A stretch of DNA of 64,000 nt, taken from contig NZ_FRAS01000004.1 of the NCBI RefSeq assembly GCF_900142395.1, positions 1 through 64,000 of the forward strand. The letters run 5' to 3'. Each line of letters starts with the position of its first letter. Position 1 is the first letter of the stretch. The position numbers were made by a program, and so were the translations under genes. The notes under the pieces are model-generated. The model saw only the letters and a list, made by a program, of their open reading frames with translations. It searched no databases and was not told where the DNA came from. This stretch comes from Hymenobacter psychrotolerans DSM 18569 (GTDB taxonomy: Bacteria; Bacteroidota; Bacteroidia; Cytophagales; Hymenobacteraceae). Shown one piece after another: positions 5,192-13,384 of this stretch.

Positions 5192-8155
5192 CTACAGGCC
5201 ACCACCGGGAGGGCCAATGCCCCCGCCGCCGGGAGGCGGGCCGCCGCCGGGCTGCCCGAAGCCGCCCCGGTTGCGCCGTTCAGCAGGTGCTTCACCAGGC
5301 AGGGCATCGTTGCTGCTGCCGTTGCCGGCATAGCTCCGGATGTTGTAGGTGAACATGAGCATCAGGTAGCGCTGCAGAATGTTGCTTTGCACGTCCTCGG
5401 TGTAAGCGGCCGTGTTGTTTACCTGGATGCTGTTGTTCTGGCCCAGCAAATCGAAGGCATAAAGCTTGATTTCGCCCTGCTGCCTGGCGAAGATTTTCTT
5501 GCCCAGCGAGGCATTCCAGAGCACGAAATTCTGGTTGTAGCCCGCCGAAAGGCCCGTGTACAGCTGGTGGCTCACATCAGACTGCAGCGTCAGGCCTTTC
5601 ACCAGTATCCAGGAAAAGCGCAGGCTGGTGTTCTGGCGGAAGTACTGGCGGTTGGCCTGGCCGGGCAGCGTGTTGCGCACGTAGTTCTGGTTGGAGCTGG
5701 AGGAGAGCGTGAAGTCCAGCTCCGGGCTGATGTTGCTGCTCAGGCCCACGCCCAGCCCGAAACTGGGGGTACGGCTGTAATTCAGCTGCTCAAATACCAG
5801 CCCCGGTGTCTGCGCGAAGTTGGCGTTGGCGCTCAGGTTCAGATTGGACTTGATGAAGCTCAGCGGCAGGCTGTAGTTGAGCAAAGAGCGTAGCGTGTAC
5901 TGTTGGTTCAGGTTGACGGGCCGCGTGAGCTGGCCGCCCACCGGAATGGTCACGCCACCCACCGTCAGCGGCTCGGTGCCGGCATACACGGTGCTGTTGG
6001 TGATGTAGTTGTTGGTGTAGGAGCCGCCAATCAGCGCGAAAAACGACGTGGACTTCTCCGGCACCGCCGACGAGTAGCGCAGGAACAGGTTGTGGCGGTA
6101 CTCCTGGCGCAGGTCGGGGTTGCCGGTGGTCAGCTGCAGCGGGTTGGCATTGTTCACCACTTCCTGCAGCTGGCTGATGCTGGGGGCGCTGGTGTTGGTG
6201 CGGTAGTTCAGGCGCAGGTTCTGCTGCTTCGAGAAGTTGTAGCGCACCGTGGCGTTGGGCAGGAAATTCAGAAACGAGCGTTCAGTGAGCGTGGCGCGCG
6301 GAAATTCCTGGTCGGAGCGGAGCTGCGCGTGCTGCACGGCCCCGCCCAGCGTCCACTGGAATTCCTTGTTCTGGTAGCGGTAGGTCAGCTCGCCGGCATT
6401 GGTGAGGTAGCGGCTCTCAAATACGCTGCTCAGCGTGTCGTTCAGCAGCGAGTAGGCCTGCTCGCCCGGCGCAAAGTCGTAAGTGCGCTTGTCCGACTGG
6501 TTGGGCGTGTACGAAATGCGGTATTCGCCCTGCAGCTGGCTGAACTGGCCCAGCGGCTCGGTGTAGTTGAGGTTGCCGGTCCAGGCCCAGCCCTGCTGCG
6601 TCAGCTCCGAAAACTGGTTGAGCAGCGTGGTGCGCCCGCCCACCGCCGAGGTAGACGACAGCAGGTTGTTGTCGCCGTCCTTGTCGTTGTAAGTGGTGTT
6701 CAGACCCACTGACACCGTGCGGCCGCGCTTGGCAAACCGGTGCCGGAACTGCAGCTGGTTGCTGGCCGTGATGCCCGTCAGGGCCGAGCGGTAGTCGCTG
6801 GTGTTGCTGCCCTGGGTCTGGTTGGCCGCGTCGCCGGAAGCCAGAAACGTGCGGCCATCTAGGCTGCTGTTGCCGGTGTTGCGCTGCACCGACAGCGCCG
6901 GCCGCCAGATCAGCGAGTTTGCCGAGTCGAATTTGTGCTCCAGCCGCATATTGAAGCGGTTGTTGATGTTGCGGCTGGTATTGAGCGAGTTTTCGTTGTA
7001 GCGCAAATCATCAGTGGAGCCTTGCGGGGCCACGTAGCGGCGCAGCAGGCTGGTGCTGGCCGTGTTGTCGCTGAGGTTGAAGAAGTAGCTGCTCTGCACG
7101 TCGGTTTTGGCGCCCCAGCTGTCGGAGTAGTTCAGGCCCAGCGCGTGCGTTTTGCTGATACCGCCCCGCTGGTTCACCAGGAAGTTGCCGGCGTTGTTGC
7201 CGCCGCCGCCGCCCTGGTTGCCGCCGCCGGGACTTCCCCCGCCGCGTCCGCCCCGGCCGCCTCCACCGCCCGAAGACGAGCCCACCACGCCCAGCAAATC
7301 CTCGGTTCCGAAGTTCTGCTCGTTCACGTTGTTACTCTGCGCCACCACGCTCAGGCGCTGCTTGCCCTTAAACTGGTTGATGTTGCCGCTCAGCCGGTAC
7401 CGGTCGTCCTGGGGGCCATAGCCGGCCAGCACCCGCCCGAATTGGCCGTTGCGGAATTGCGGCTTCGTGATGATGTTGATGGTTTTCTGCTGGTTGCCGT
7501 CGTCGAAGCCCGTGAACTGGCTCTGGTCGGAGGCGCGGTCGTACACCTGAATCTTGTCGATGACTTCGGCCGGAATGTTCTTGAGCACGGCGTCGGGGTC
7601 GTTGCCGAAAAACTCTTTGCCGTCTACCAGCACGCGCTGCACCTGCTCGCCCTGCGCCTGCACCTTGCCGGTGGTGGGGTCTACGTTCACGCCGGGCATC
7701 TTCGTAATGAGGTCCTGGGCGTTGGCGTCGGGGTTGGTTTTGAAGGAGCCCGCATTAAACTGGGCCGTGTCGCCTTTTTGCACGGCAGCAGCGGCGCGGC
7801 CTACCACTTCCACGCCCTTCAGCGCCACGCCGCCCGCGCTCAGCGTGAGCGTGCCCAGCGCCAGGGGCTGCCCGGCCAGCGTGAGTTGCCGCTGCAGCAT
7901 CTGGTAGCCCAGAAACGAGACTGTCAGCTCGTAGCGGCCGGCGGGCAGGCCCGTCACCGCGAAATTCCCTTCGCCATCGGCGGCCGCGCCGTTTTTCACG
8001 GAGTCGGCGGACAGGCTGCGCACCAGGATGTTGGCCCCAATCAGCGGGCTCTGGTCGGCGCCATCTACTATGCGGCCGGTTACGGAGCTGGTTTGGGCGT
8101 GGGCCGCCAGCACGGAGCAGAGCAGCAGCAAAAGCACTAAAAAACGTCTTGGCAT
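5192..8155 (-). CDS. Outer-membrane beta-barrel protein, TonB-receptor-like
   Basis: 987 residues from the ATG at 8155 (MPRRFLVLLLLLCSVLAAHA, a signal peptide). The order is: carboxypeptidase-regulatory-like beta-sandwich at about 25-105 (VTGRIVDGADQSPLIGANIL ... GRYELTVSFLGYQ); plug-like domain at about 110-225 (LITKMPGVNVDPTTGKVQAQ, RVLVDGKEFFGNDPDAVLKN); then a long barrel matching the outer-membrane beta-barrel family that accompanies such plugs. A Gly-rich stretch of about 33 residues near 290-325 and a Pro/Gly-rich C-terminal tail (last ~25 residues) are unusual. The family imports ligands or assembles envelope components; no substrate can be named. No SusD partner is adjacent, which argues against a polysaccharide utilisation locus. 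Confidence 0.85.
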   Translation of the reverse strand: MPRRFLVLLLLLCSVLAAHAQTSSVTGRIVDGADQSPLIGANILVRSLSADSVKNGAAADGEGNFAVTGLPAGRYELTVSFLGYQMLQRQLTLAGQPLALGTLTLSAGGVALKGVEVVGRAAAAVQKGDTAQFNAGSFKTNPDANAQDLITKMPGVNVDPTTGKVQAQGEQVQRVLVDGKEFFGNDPDAVLKNIPAEVIDKIQVYDRASDQSQFTGFDDGNQQKTINIITKPQFRNGQFGRVLAGYGPQDDRYRLSGNINQFKGKQRLSVVAQSNNVNEQNFGTEDLLGVVGSSSGGGGGRGGRGGGSPGGGNQGGGGGNNAGNFLVNQRGGISKTHALGLNYSDSWGAKTDVQSSYFFNLSDNTASTSLLRRYVAPQGSTDDLRYNENSLNTSRNINNRFNMRLEHKFDSANSLIWRPALSVQRNTGNSSLDGRTFLASGDAANQTQGSNTSDYRSALTGITASNQLQFRHRFAKRGRTVSVGLNTTYNDKDGDNNLLSSTSAVGGRTTLLNQFSELTQQGWAWTGNLNYTEPLGQFSQLQGEYRISYTPNQSDKRTYDFAPGEQAYSLLNDTLSSVFESRYLTNAGELTYRYQNKEFQWTLGGAVQHAQLRSDQEFPRATLTERSFLNFLPNATVRYNFSKQQNLRLNYRTNTSAPSISQLQEVVNNANPLQLTTGNPDLRQEYRHNLFLRYSSAVPEKSTSFFALIGGSYTNNYITNSTVYAGTEPLTVGGVTIPVGGQLTRPVNLNQQYTLRSLLNYSLPLSFIKSNLNLSANANFAQTPGLVFEQLNYSRTPSFGLGVGLSSNISPELDFTLSSSSNQNYVRNTLPGQANRQYFRQNTSLRFSWILVKGLTLQSDVSHQLYTGLSAGYNQNFVLWNASLGKKIFARQQGEIKLYAFDLLGQNNSIQVNNTAAYTEDVQSNILQRYLMLMFTYNIRSYAGNGSSNDALPGEAPAERRNRGGFGQPGGGPPPGGGGIGPPGGGL

Positions 8156-8238
8156 CGGGCAAGGGAATAGGTCACTCACGGCAATAGACGCAAATGCGGC
8201 CCGGACGTTTAGCGCGTTGGCAAAAAAGGCAGCGGCGG

Positions 8239-8877
8239 CTAGAGCTTGCGCACCAGCAGCAGCCCGTCGCGCAGGGGCAGAAACACGTTTTCCACCCGCA
8301 GGTCGGCCTGCACTTTGTCGTTGAAGGCCCGGACGGCGTGCGTGTCTTTGTCGGAGGGTTTTACCGGGTAGGAGTCTACCACTTTACCGCCCCAAAGTAC
8401 ATTGTCGATGAGCACGAACCCTCCTGCACGCACCTGCGGCAGCACCAGCTCGTAATAGGTGTCGTTGTTGATTTTGTCGGCGTCGATGAACACCAAATCC
8501 CAGGTTTCGGTGAGCGTGGGCACAATGTCGGCGGCCCGCCCGATGTGTAGGTGTAGCCGCCCGGTGAGGCCGGCCCCGGCCACGTAGCGCCGGATGCGGC
8601 TTTCCAGCTCCGGGTTAAACTCAATGGTATGCAACTCACCGCCGTCGGCCAGCCCTTCGGCCAGGCACAGCGCCGCGTAGCCCGTGAACGTGCCCAGCTC
8701 CAGCACCCGCCGGGGCCGCACCATGTGGCTGAGCATACTCAGGAGCCGGCCCTGCGCGTGCCCGCTCAGCATGCGCGGCATCAGCGTCTGAACGTGGGTT
8801 TCGCGGTTGAGACGCGCCAGCAGCGGCGGCTCCGGCGAAGTATGCAGGTCGGCGTAGTGGAAAAATTCTTCGGACAT
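8239..8877 (-). CDS. O-methyltransferase, class I SAM-dependent (CCoAOMT-like)
   Basis: 212 residues from the ATG at 8877; a TTG two codons earlier (8883) is part of a promoter-like box. The SAM-binding motif VLELGTFTGYAALCLAEGL lies at about 60-78. ELHTIEFNPELESRIRRYVA carries the acidic loop, and DLVFIDADKINNDTYYEL holds the metal-binding Asp of the O-methyltransferase_3 family. GGFVLIDNVLWGGKVVD and RAFNDKVQADLRVENVFLPL complete the family signature, and the length is normal. Members methylate catechol-like hydroxyls in a divalent-metal-dependent way; the natural substrate here is unknown. The downstream neighbour on this strand is the large barrel gene, with no clear functional link. Confidence 0.9.
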   Translation of the reverse strand: MSEEFFHYADLHTSPEPPLLARLNRETHVQTLMPRMLSGHAQGRLLSMLSHMVRPRRVLELGTFTGYAALCLAEGLADGGELHTIEFNPELESRIRRYVAGAGLTGRLHLHIGRAADIVPTLTETWDLVFIDADKINNDTYYELVLPQVRAGGFVLIDNVLWGGKVVDSYPVKPSDKDTHAVRAFNDKVQADLRVENVFLPLRDGLLLVRKL

Positions 8878-8880
8878 ATA

Positions 8881-8888
8881 CAAAAGTA
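8881..8888 (-). promoter_or_regulatory. TACTTTTG -7 box of the methyltransferase gene
   Basis: The reverse strand reads TACTTTTG three bases before the ATG at 8877. It matches TAnnTTTG exactly and implies a leaderless or nearly leaderless transcript. A TTG lies 24 bases upstream (8913-8915), slightly further than the usual -33 spacing. Confidence 0.45.
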
Positions 8889-8907
8889 GCAGGCCCCGCA
8901 GCCCGCA

Positions 8908-9348
8908 CTATACAACTGGGACCAGCCGAAACAGGAATACCTGAAATCCGGCCGCGCCTCGCGTGTATTCGTGGCTTACGACACGGTACAATCCTTCGTA
9001 GCGCAAGACCTCGGTGCCATTCTGCTCTACACGCTGAAAAACCCGCACCGGCAGGCCCGTTTCCTGGCTACGGCGCAGTGCCAGGTTGCATCCGGTCATC
9101 TCCTGATCCGTAACCTGATGACCCGACTGTGAGTCGCGGCCGCCGCTACCGGTGTAGATGATTTCGGCTTCCGAAAACCGGTCGTCGGCGTAGGCACCTG
9201 CCAAAACGATAGAGTCGGCGCCTTCGGCCTGCGAGCCGCTCACGCCGGCCCGGCGCGGCCGGTGCAGTCCGCACAAGCTCAACTCCAAGCGGTTCGCAAA
9301 AGTGTCGCCCGGCCGGTACGTACCGATATGCCCGAAAATGCGTGGCAA
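8908..9348 (-). CDS. Stand-alone SRA/YDG-domain protein
   Basis: 146 residues. The sequence follows the SAD/SRA (YDG) fold closely: FGHIGTYRPGDTFANRLELS, then GLHRPRRAGVSGSQAEGADS, IVLAGAYADDRFSEAEIIYT, GSGGRD, and QVTDQEMTGCNLALRRSQET. In well-studied proteins this fold binds methylated or hydroxymethylated cytosine, often fused to HNH or other nucleases (5mC-dependent restriction) or in UHRF1-like proteins. Here the domain is essentially the whole protein, with no nuclease attached. The start used is TTG at 9348 with no clear ribosome site; a family A palindrome lies just upstream, so the true N-terminus is uncertain. It ends 20 bp before the methyltransferase promoter box. Confidence 0.8.
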   Translation of the reverse strand: MPRIFGHIGTYRPGDTFANRLELSLCGLHRPRRAGVSGSQAEGADSIVLAGAYADDRFSEAEIIYTGSGGRDSQSGHQVTDQEMTGCNLALRRSQETGLPVRVFQRVEQNGTEVLRYEGLYRVVSHEYTRGAAGFQVFLFRLVPVV

Positions 9349-9380
9349 GCAGAAGGAGTTTAGGGAAAGAGATGAAATAA

Positions 9381-9478
9381 AACTGTCATCCTATGCGCAC
9401 GAAGGACCTTGTTACATCAGAACAACCAAGTGTCGTTCCAGCAGGATAAGGTCCTTCGCTGCGCTCAGGATGACAGTT
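9381..9478. repeat. Long imperfect palindrome (family A)
   Basis: Arms at 9381-9410 and 9448-9478 pair with a few mismatches. The right arm holds GGTCCTTCGCTGCGCTCAGG followed by ATGACAG. It sits between the SRA gene start and the M16 peptidase stop. Same core as 18514, 29781 and 58351. Confidence 0.8.
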
Positions 9479-9501
9479 CTAGCTGTGATATGCTGAGCAG
9501 G

Positions 9502-10734
9502 CTACTCCGGCACGTACTGCAGCACGCTCAGGTTGTCTTCGCGCAGAATGTCGTTGGCCAGCTCCAGCAGCTCCGACGACGTGACGGCGCGCACCCGCTC
9601 GAAGATTTCGTTGATGGTTTCCACGCGGCCGATGTCGAGGGTACTTTTGGCCAGCAGCTGCATCATGCCGCTGTTGCTTTCCTCCGACATGGCCATCTGG
9701 CCCATCAGCTGCTCCTTCACGGTATGCAGCTGAGTAGTGCCCAGGGCCTGCTCGCGCAGCTTCTTCAGCTCCTTCTGCACCAGCGAAATAGTGCGGTTTA
9801 CCTGCTTTTTCTCGGTGCCGAAGTAAATGCCGAACAGCCCCGTATCGGTGTAGGGCGAGTAGGTGGCGTCGATGGTGTAGACAAGGCCGTACTTTTCGCG
9901 CACGGCCAGGTTGAGGCGCGAGTTCATGCCGGGGCCGCCCAGCAGGTTGCTGAGCATGAAAAACGGAATCCGGCGCGGGTCCTCGATGGCGTAAGCGGGC
10001 CCCCCAATCAGGCAATGGGCCTGCGTAATGGGCTTGCGTTCCAGCTGATCTACGCGCTGGTAGCCTCCGAACGAGGTGCGGGGCCGGGCCCCCAGCCGAG
10101 CCGGCAGCGGTGCCAGAAACTTGTCGGCCAGCCGCTTCACCTCCTTAAAAGGCAGGTTGCTGACGGAGCTAAATACGAGCCGGTCGGTGCGCACGTTTTC
10201 CTGCAGAAACTGCCGGAAATCGGCCTGCTGGAAGCCGCTGACGCTTTCCCGCGTGCCCAGAATGTTGTGGCCCAGGGCATGGTTGTTGAAGATAACGCCG
10301 TCAAAGTCGTCGATGATGGCGTCTTCGGGGGCATCCTGGTACATGCTCATTTCCTCCAGAATCACGCCGCGCTCCTTCTCGATTTCCTTTTCCGGGAAGA
10401 TGGAGTTGAACGTCAGATCGGTCAGCAGCTCAAAGGCGCGCTCGAAGTGGGTGCTAAGCAGGGAGGCGTAGAAGCAGATTTTTTCCTTGGTAGTGTAGGC
10501 GTTCAGCTCGCCGCCCACCGTTTCGAGGCGGTTGAGAATATGAAAGCTTTTGCGCTTCTCAGTGCCCTTGAAGGCCATATGCTCCCAGAAGTGCGCCAGG
10601 CCCTGCTGGCCCGGCTTTTCGTCGCGCGAGCCAATGTCGAGCAGGAAGCCGCAGTGCGCGATTTTGGTGTGCAGAACTTGTTTATGCAGAACCCGGATGC
10701 CGTTAGGCAGCTCGTACAGGTCGTATTCGGACAT
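9502..10734 (-). CDS. M16 family zinc peptidase (insulinase/pitrilysin type)
   Basis: 410 residues from the ATG at 10734 (MSEYDLYELPNGIRVLHKQV); the open frame upstream crosses the promoter region and is rejected. The inverted zinc motif HxxEH is seen as HFWEH (GLAHFWEHMAFKGTEKR, about residues 47-63). The third ligand is expected in EIEKERGVILEEMSMYQD, about 75 residues downstream, as in the family. GGPGMNSRLNLAVREKYGLV and YSPYTDTGLFGIYFGT are the conserved C-terminal half motifs. The length matches single-unit M16 peptidases (processing-peptidase-like). No signal peptide is visible, so it is probably cytoplasmic. Confidence 0.92.
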   Translation of the reverse strand: MSEYDLYELPNGIRVLHKQVLHTKIAHCGFLLDIGSRDEKPGQQGLAHFWEHMAFKGTEKRKSFHILNRLETVGGELNAYTTKEKICFYASLLSTHFERAFELLTDLTFNSIFPEKEIEKERGVILEEMSMYQDAPEDAIIDDFDGVIFNNHALGHNILGTRESVSGFQQADFRQFLQENVRTDRLVFSSVSNLPFKEVKRLADKFLAPLPARLGARPRTSFGGYQRVDQLERKPITQAHCLIGGPAYAIEDPRRIPFFMLSNLLGGPGMNSRLNLAVREKYGLVYTIDATYSPYTDTGLFGIYFGTEKKQVNRTISLVQKELKKLREQALGTTQLHTVKEQLMGQMAMSEESNSGMMQLLAKSTLDIGRVETINEIFERVRAVTSSELLELANDILREDNLSVLQYVPE

Positions 10735-10813
10735 TTTATAGAGTCTTGGAGTCGTAGGGGCCTGAGCAGTAGCAGCCCGGCTCTGTATAACCGCGCACAG
10801 GCGCAGCAGGTTG

Positions 10814-10821
10814 CAAAGGTA
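10814..10821 (-). promoter_or_regulatory. TACCTTTG -7 box of the M16 peptidase gene
   Basis: The reverse strand reads TACCTTTG, an exact TAnnTTTG match about 80 bases upstream of the ATG at 10734. It lies just left of the palindrome at 10827-10948. Confidence 0.5.
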
Positions 10822-10826
10822 CGACA

Positions 10827-10948
10827 GGTGATGCGGTGATGGAGTGATGAGGTGAATGGTAACAGGTGACAAGTAAAAAGTGACAGGTAGACCAAGACCA
10901 CTTACTTGTCATCTGTCACCTGTTACCATTCACCCCATCACCTCATTA
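10827..10948. repeat. Long palindrome (family B) overlapping a gene end
   Basis: A perfect 21-bp inverted repeat lies at 10851-10871 and 10914-10934, and pairing continues outward (GGTGATG... against ...CATCACC). The right arm includes the last codons and TGA stop (10938-10940) of the glycosyltransferase gene, so the repeat supplies its C-terminus. Core words GTGATGAGG/CCTCATCAC recur at 23981-24081. Confidence 0.8.
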
Positions 10949-11963
10949 CCAATTCCGCCTCGGCCAGCACGGCCAGCAGTTGCTGGGTTTCGATGCCGTG
11001 GGCGCAGAGGAAGTGGCCCAGCGGGCATTTGGCGTAGCCGTGCAGGCCGCAGGGCCGGCATTCCAGGTCGCCCTTTATTTCGACTATTCGCGAAAACGGA
11101 CTCAGCGGCCCAAACCCGAAATAGGGCACCGTGGAGCAGTACACCGCGCAGGTAGGCGCCCCCACGGCCGAGCACAGGTGCATAGGGGCCGAGTCGTTGA
11201 CGTAGTTGAGCACCGCGCCGCGCATCAGGGCGGCTGAGGCCAGCAGCGAGAGTGTACCGGCCAGGTTCACGAGGTCCGGCCGGCCGGCGGCCTGGGCCAG
11301 CTCCTCGCAGGCGGCCACGTCGGGCGGACCGCCCAGCAGGTACACTGTGTAGTGCGCGGGCAGCGCCGCCAGCAGCTTCAGCCACTGCTCCTTCGGAAAC
11401 TGCTTGGTAAACCATACCGAAGTGGGCGCAATGCACAGGTAAGGACCCGCCGCTGCGTAGGGCACTACGGCGGCTTCGTCGGCGGCAGAAGGGTAGAGGC
11501 GCGGTGGCGTGATGGCGCTGCCAGAAGCCGGACCCAGCAGGTGCAGGTTGCGCGACACCTCGTGCACGCCCGGCCCGATTACGTGCGGCACCACCTGCGT
11601 AAACAACCGCGCAAACGGATTCTTATCGAAGCCAACCCGCTCCCGGGCCCCGGAAAAAGCCGTCAGAAAGCCCGTAGACGCAAAGCGCTGCAGCGTAATC
11701 ACCCGGTCGTAGCGCGTCTGCCGGATTCGCTGCAGCAGCTGCCACAGGCCCCGGTACTTGTCCTGCTTCTTGTCCCAGATCAGCACGTGGCGCACGTGCG
11801 GGTGGCCCTGCAGCAGGCCTTCGTTGCCTTTGCGCACCAGAAAATCCACGGGCGTATTCGGCTCGGTGCGGTGCAGCTGCTCCAGCAGCGCCGTGGCTAG
11901 AATAACGTCGCCAATGAATGCCGTTTGAATCAGCAGAATGGACCGGGGAGGGGCGGGGGGCAT
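10938..11963 (-). CDS. Glycosyltransferase family 9 (heptosyltransferase-like)
   Basis: 341 residues from the ATG at 11963 (MPPAPPRSILLIQTAFIGDV). The N-terminal IGDVILATALLEQL loop, the mid motif CIAPTSVWFTKQFPKEQW with LLGGPPD, and VNDSAPMHLCSAVGAPTCAV are the GT9 signature, as in WaaF/WaaC-type enzymes that add sugars to lipid A core. The C-terminus has a Cys-rich motif, CRPCGLHGYAKCPLGHFLC, shared with the second GT9 protein of this window (24082-25146). The last residues (LVMR) come from a family B palindrome, so the gene end may have been remodelled by that insertion. Likely role: LPS core or lipooligosaccharide assembly on the inner face of the inner membrane. Confidence 0.88.
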   Translation of the reverse strand: MPPAPPRSILLIQTAFIGDVILATALLEQLHRTEPNTPVDFLVRKGNEGLLQGHPHVRHVLIWDKKQDKYRGLWQLLQRIRQTRYDRVITLQRFASTGFLTAFSGARERVGFDKNPFARLFTQVVPHVIGPGVHEVSRNLHLLGPASGSAITPPRLYPSAADEAAVVPYAAAGPYLCIAPTSVWFTKQFPKEQWLKLLAALPAHYTVYLLGGPPDVAACEELAQAAGRPDLVNLAGTLSLLASAALMRGAVLNYVNDSAPMHLCSAVGAPTCAVYCSTVPYFGFGPLSPFSRIVEIKGDLECRPCGLHGYAKCPLGHFLCAHGIETQQLLAVLAEAELVMR

Positions 11964-12001
11964 ACACGAAAACAGAGCAGGGACGGCCGAAGCCAGAAAC
12001 G

Positions 12002-12009
12002 CAAAGATA
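12002..12009 (-). promoter_or_regulatory. TATCTTTG -7 box of the GT9 gene
   Basis: An exact TAnnTTTG match on the reverse strand, 38 bases upstream of the ATG at 11963. Confidence 0.5.
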
Positions 12010-12158
12010 CGGCCCCGGCCCCGGCTTGCCGGGGTTGTGCTGCCGATTTGCGCCGGTGGATAGCAGCCTGCTATATAACAGGTAGGTAGTGTATAATACA
12101 ACTTCCTATATTACAAGCGGCAGGGTTGCCGCTTTTCCGCTATACCTATTCGCATTCT

Positions 12159-13292
12159 ATGGCCGATACTCCCGAAAATACGCCCTCGTCGCCGGCGCCG
12201 CAGCCGGCCCCTACCGAGGAGCAGATACTGGCCGATGCGCGCCTGCGCGAACTGCTGGCCGGCTACCACCCCATGTACCACGAACTGTTTCTGAAAACCT
12301 ACGCCCGCGAATTGCAGGACCTGCACTATAAGGGCAAAACCTACGAGGACAGCCTGGAATACCTGCTCCGCCAGCACGACAAGGAAGCCTACACCTACCT
12401 CTGGATGATTCAGCACCAGAAGCTCTTCGATCTGGAGTGCCAGTGGCGCGCCGAGCAGGTGGACGTGCCCGGCGCGCTGCTCACGGCCAACTTCGAGGAC
12501 TGGCACAACTACATTGAGGAGTGCCCGGTGCTCACGCCCATCAGCCCGGGGGAGCTGGAGCTATTCGATGCGTTTCTGGCCCAGCTCACCGACCCCGACG
12601 ACCTGGAAACCGGCAACCCCTCCCGCGACTTCTGGTTCCACCGCCGCTACCCCCACGCCCGCGAGGAAGACGAAGACGACCACGACCTGAGCGCCTGGAC
12701 GCAGTTCTGGGACCTGCGCCGGGGCACTACCTACCTGCGCCAGCTCCCCGATGTGCGCGGCGGTAAGGAGCTGCGCTACGAGAAGGCCTATCGGCGGCAG
12801 CGGCAGGAAGCCCGGCCCCCGGCGGCTCCCGTTCCGCCCGATCCGCGCCCGCACGTGCCCACCTGGGGCGACGAATACGACGACCTGGTGCGCCGCTACC
12901 TGCGCCAGTTCGAGCATCCGTCGCGGCTGCGGCAGTTCGAGGCCAAACGCCAGCTCAGCCTTTATCAGGCCGCCGACGACCAGACCGATCTGGAAGTGGC
13001 GCTGGAGCGCCTCCAGGATGCCGGCTCCGTTGAAATTCCCATTGAGGCCCACGCCAACTGGCGCCAGGCCGTGATTACGGCCAGCAACCGCTACTATTTC
13101 AGCCAGCTACGGGCCGCACTGCCGCACGTCTACAGTGAGTATTGCCAGCGCATGGCGCTGGGCATCCGCCCCGAAGCGGCCACCGAAGGCTGGCGCCGCC
13201 GCCACGAGCGAACCACCATGTTCGACGACTTGGCAGAGCGTGTCCGGGCCGGCCGCCGCCTGCTGGGCGAGCCCGACGACCTGAACTTCTGA
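12159..13292 (+). CDS. Hypothetical acidic cytoplasmic protein
   Basis: 377 residues from the ATG at 12159 (MADTPENTPSSPAPQPAPTE); the track-length frame begins 11 codons earlier but that start lacks support. No signal peptide or membrane segment. The sequence is rich in Asp, Glu, Arg, Tyr and Trp (HREEDEDDHD-type acidic stretch after FWFHRRYPHA) and looks mainly helical. The C-terminal half (PTWGDEYDDLVRRYLRQFEH to the end) is the best-ordered part. I do not recognise a family. It is divergent from the GT9 gene across an AT-rich gap and lies upstream of aminopeptidase P with about 90 bp between. Confidence 0.75.
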   Translation: MADTPENTPSSPAPQPAPTEEQILADARLRELLAGYHPMYHELFLKTYARELQDLHYKGKTYEDSLEYLLRQHDKEAYTYLWMIQHQKLFDLECQWRAEQVDVPGALLTANFEDWHNYIEECPVLTPISPGELELFDAFLAQLTDPDDLETGNPSRDFWFHRRYPHAREEDEDDHDLSAWTQFWDLRRGTTYLRQLPDVRGGKELRYEKAYRRQRQEARPPAAPVPPDPRPHVPTWGDEYDDLVRRYLRQFEHPSRLRQFEAKRQLSLYQAADDQTDLEVALERLQDAGSVEIPIEAHANWRQAVITASNRYYFSQLRAALPHVYSEYCQRMALGIRPEAATEGWRRRHERTTMFDDLAERVRAGRRLLGEPDDLNF

Positions 13293-13384
13293 TGGCCGGT
13301 TGAGTGGCGGCACTCAGGGCTTTCCTCTAACTTGCAGCCGCCACCTTTTCTGTGTGTCCCTGAACTTTCACTAAGCCTCACTCC

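Noticed and set aside
4619-5893. 424-codon plus-strand frame covering a gene end and part of the barrel gene
   Set aside because: It crosses two well-supported genes, a palindrome and a terminator; translation is Ala/Arg/Gly-rich without motifs.
5192-8155. SusC-type receptor in a polysaccharide utilisation locus
   Set aside because: No SusD-like gene, glycoside hydrolase or sensor is adjacent, and the barrel resembles the OMP_b-brl family rather than SusC/RagA.
9409-10839. 476-codon plus-strand frame opposite the M16 peptidase
   Set aside because: Low-complexity His/Gln/Val-rich translation, no start signal or family; the minus-strand gene has catalytic motifs.
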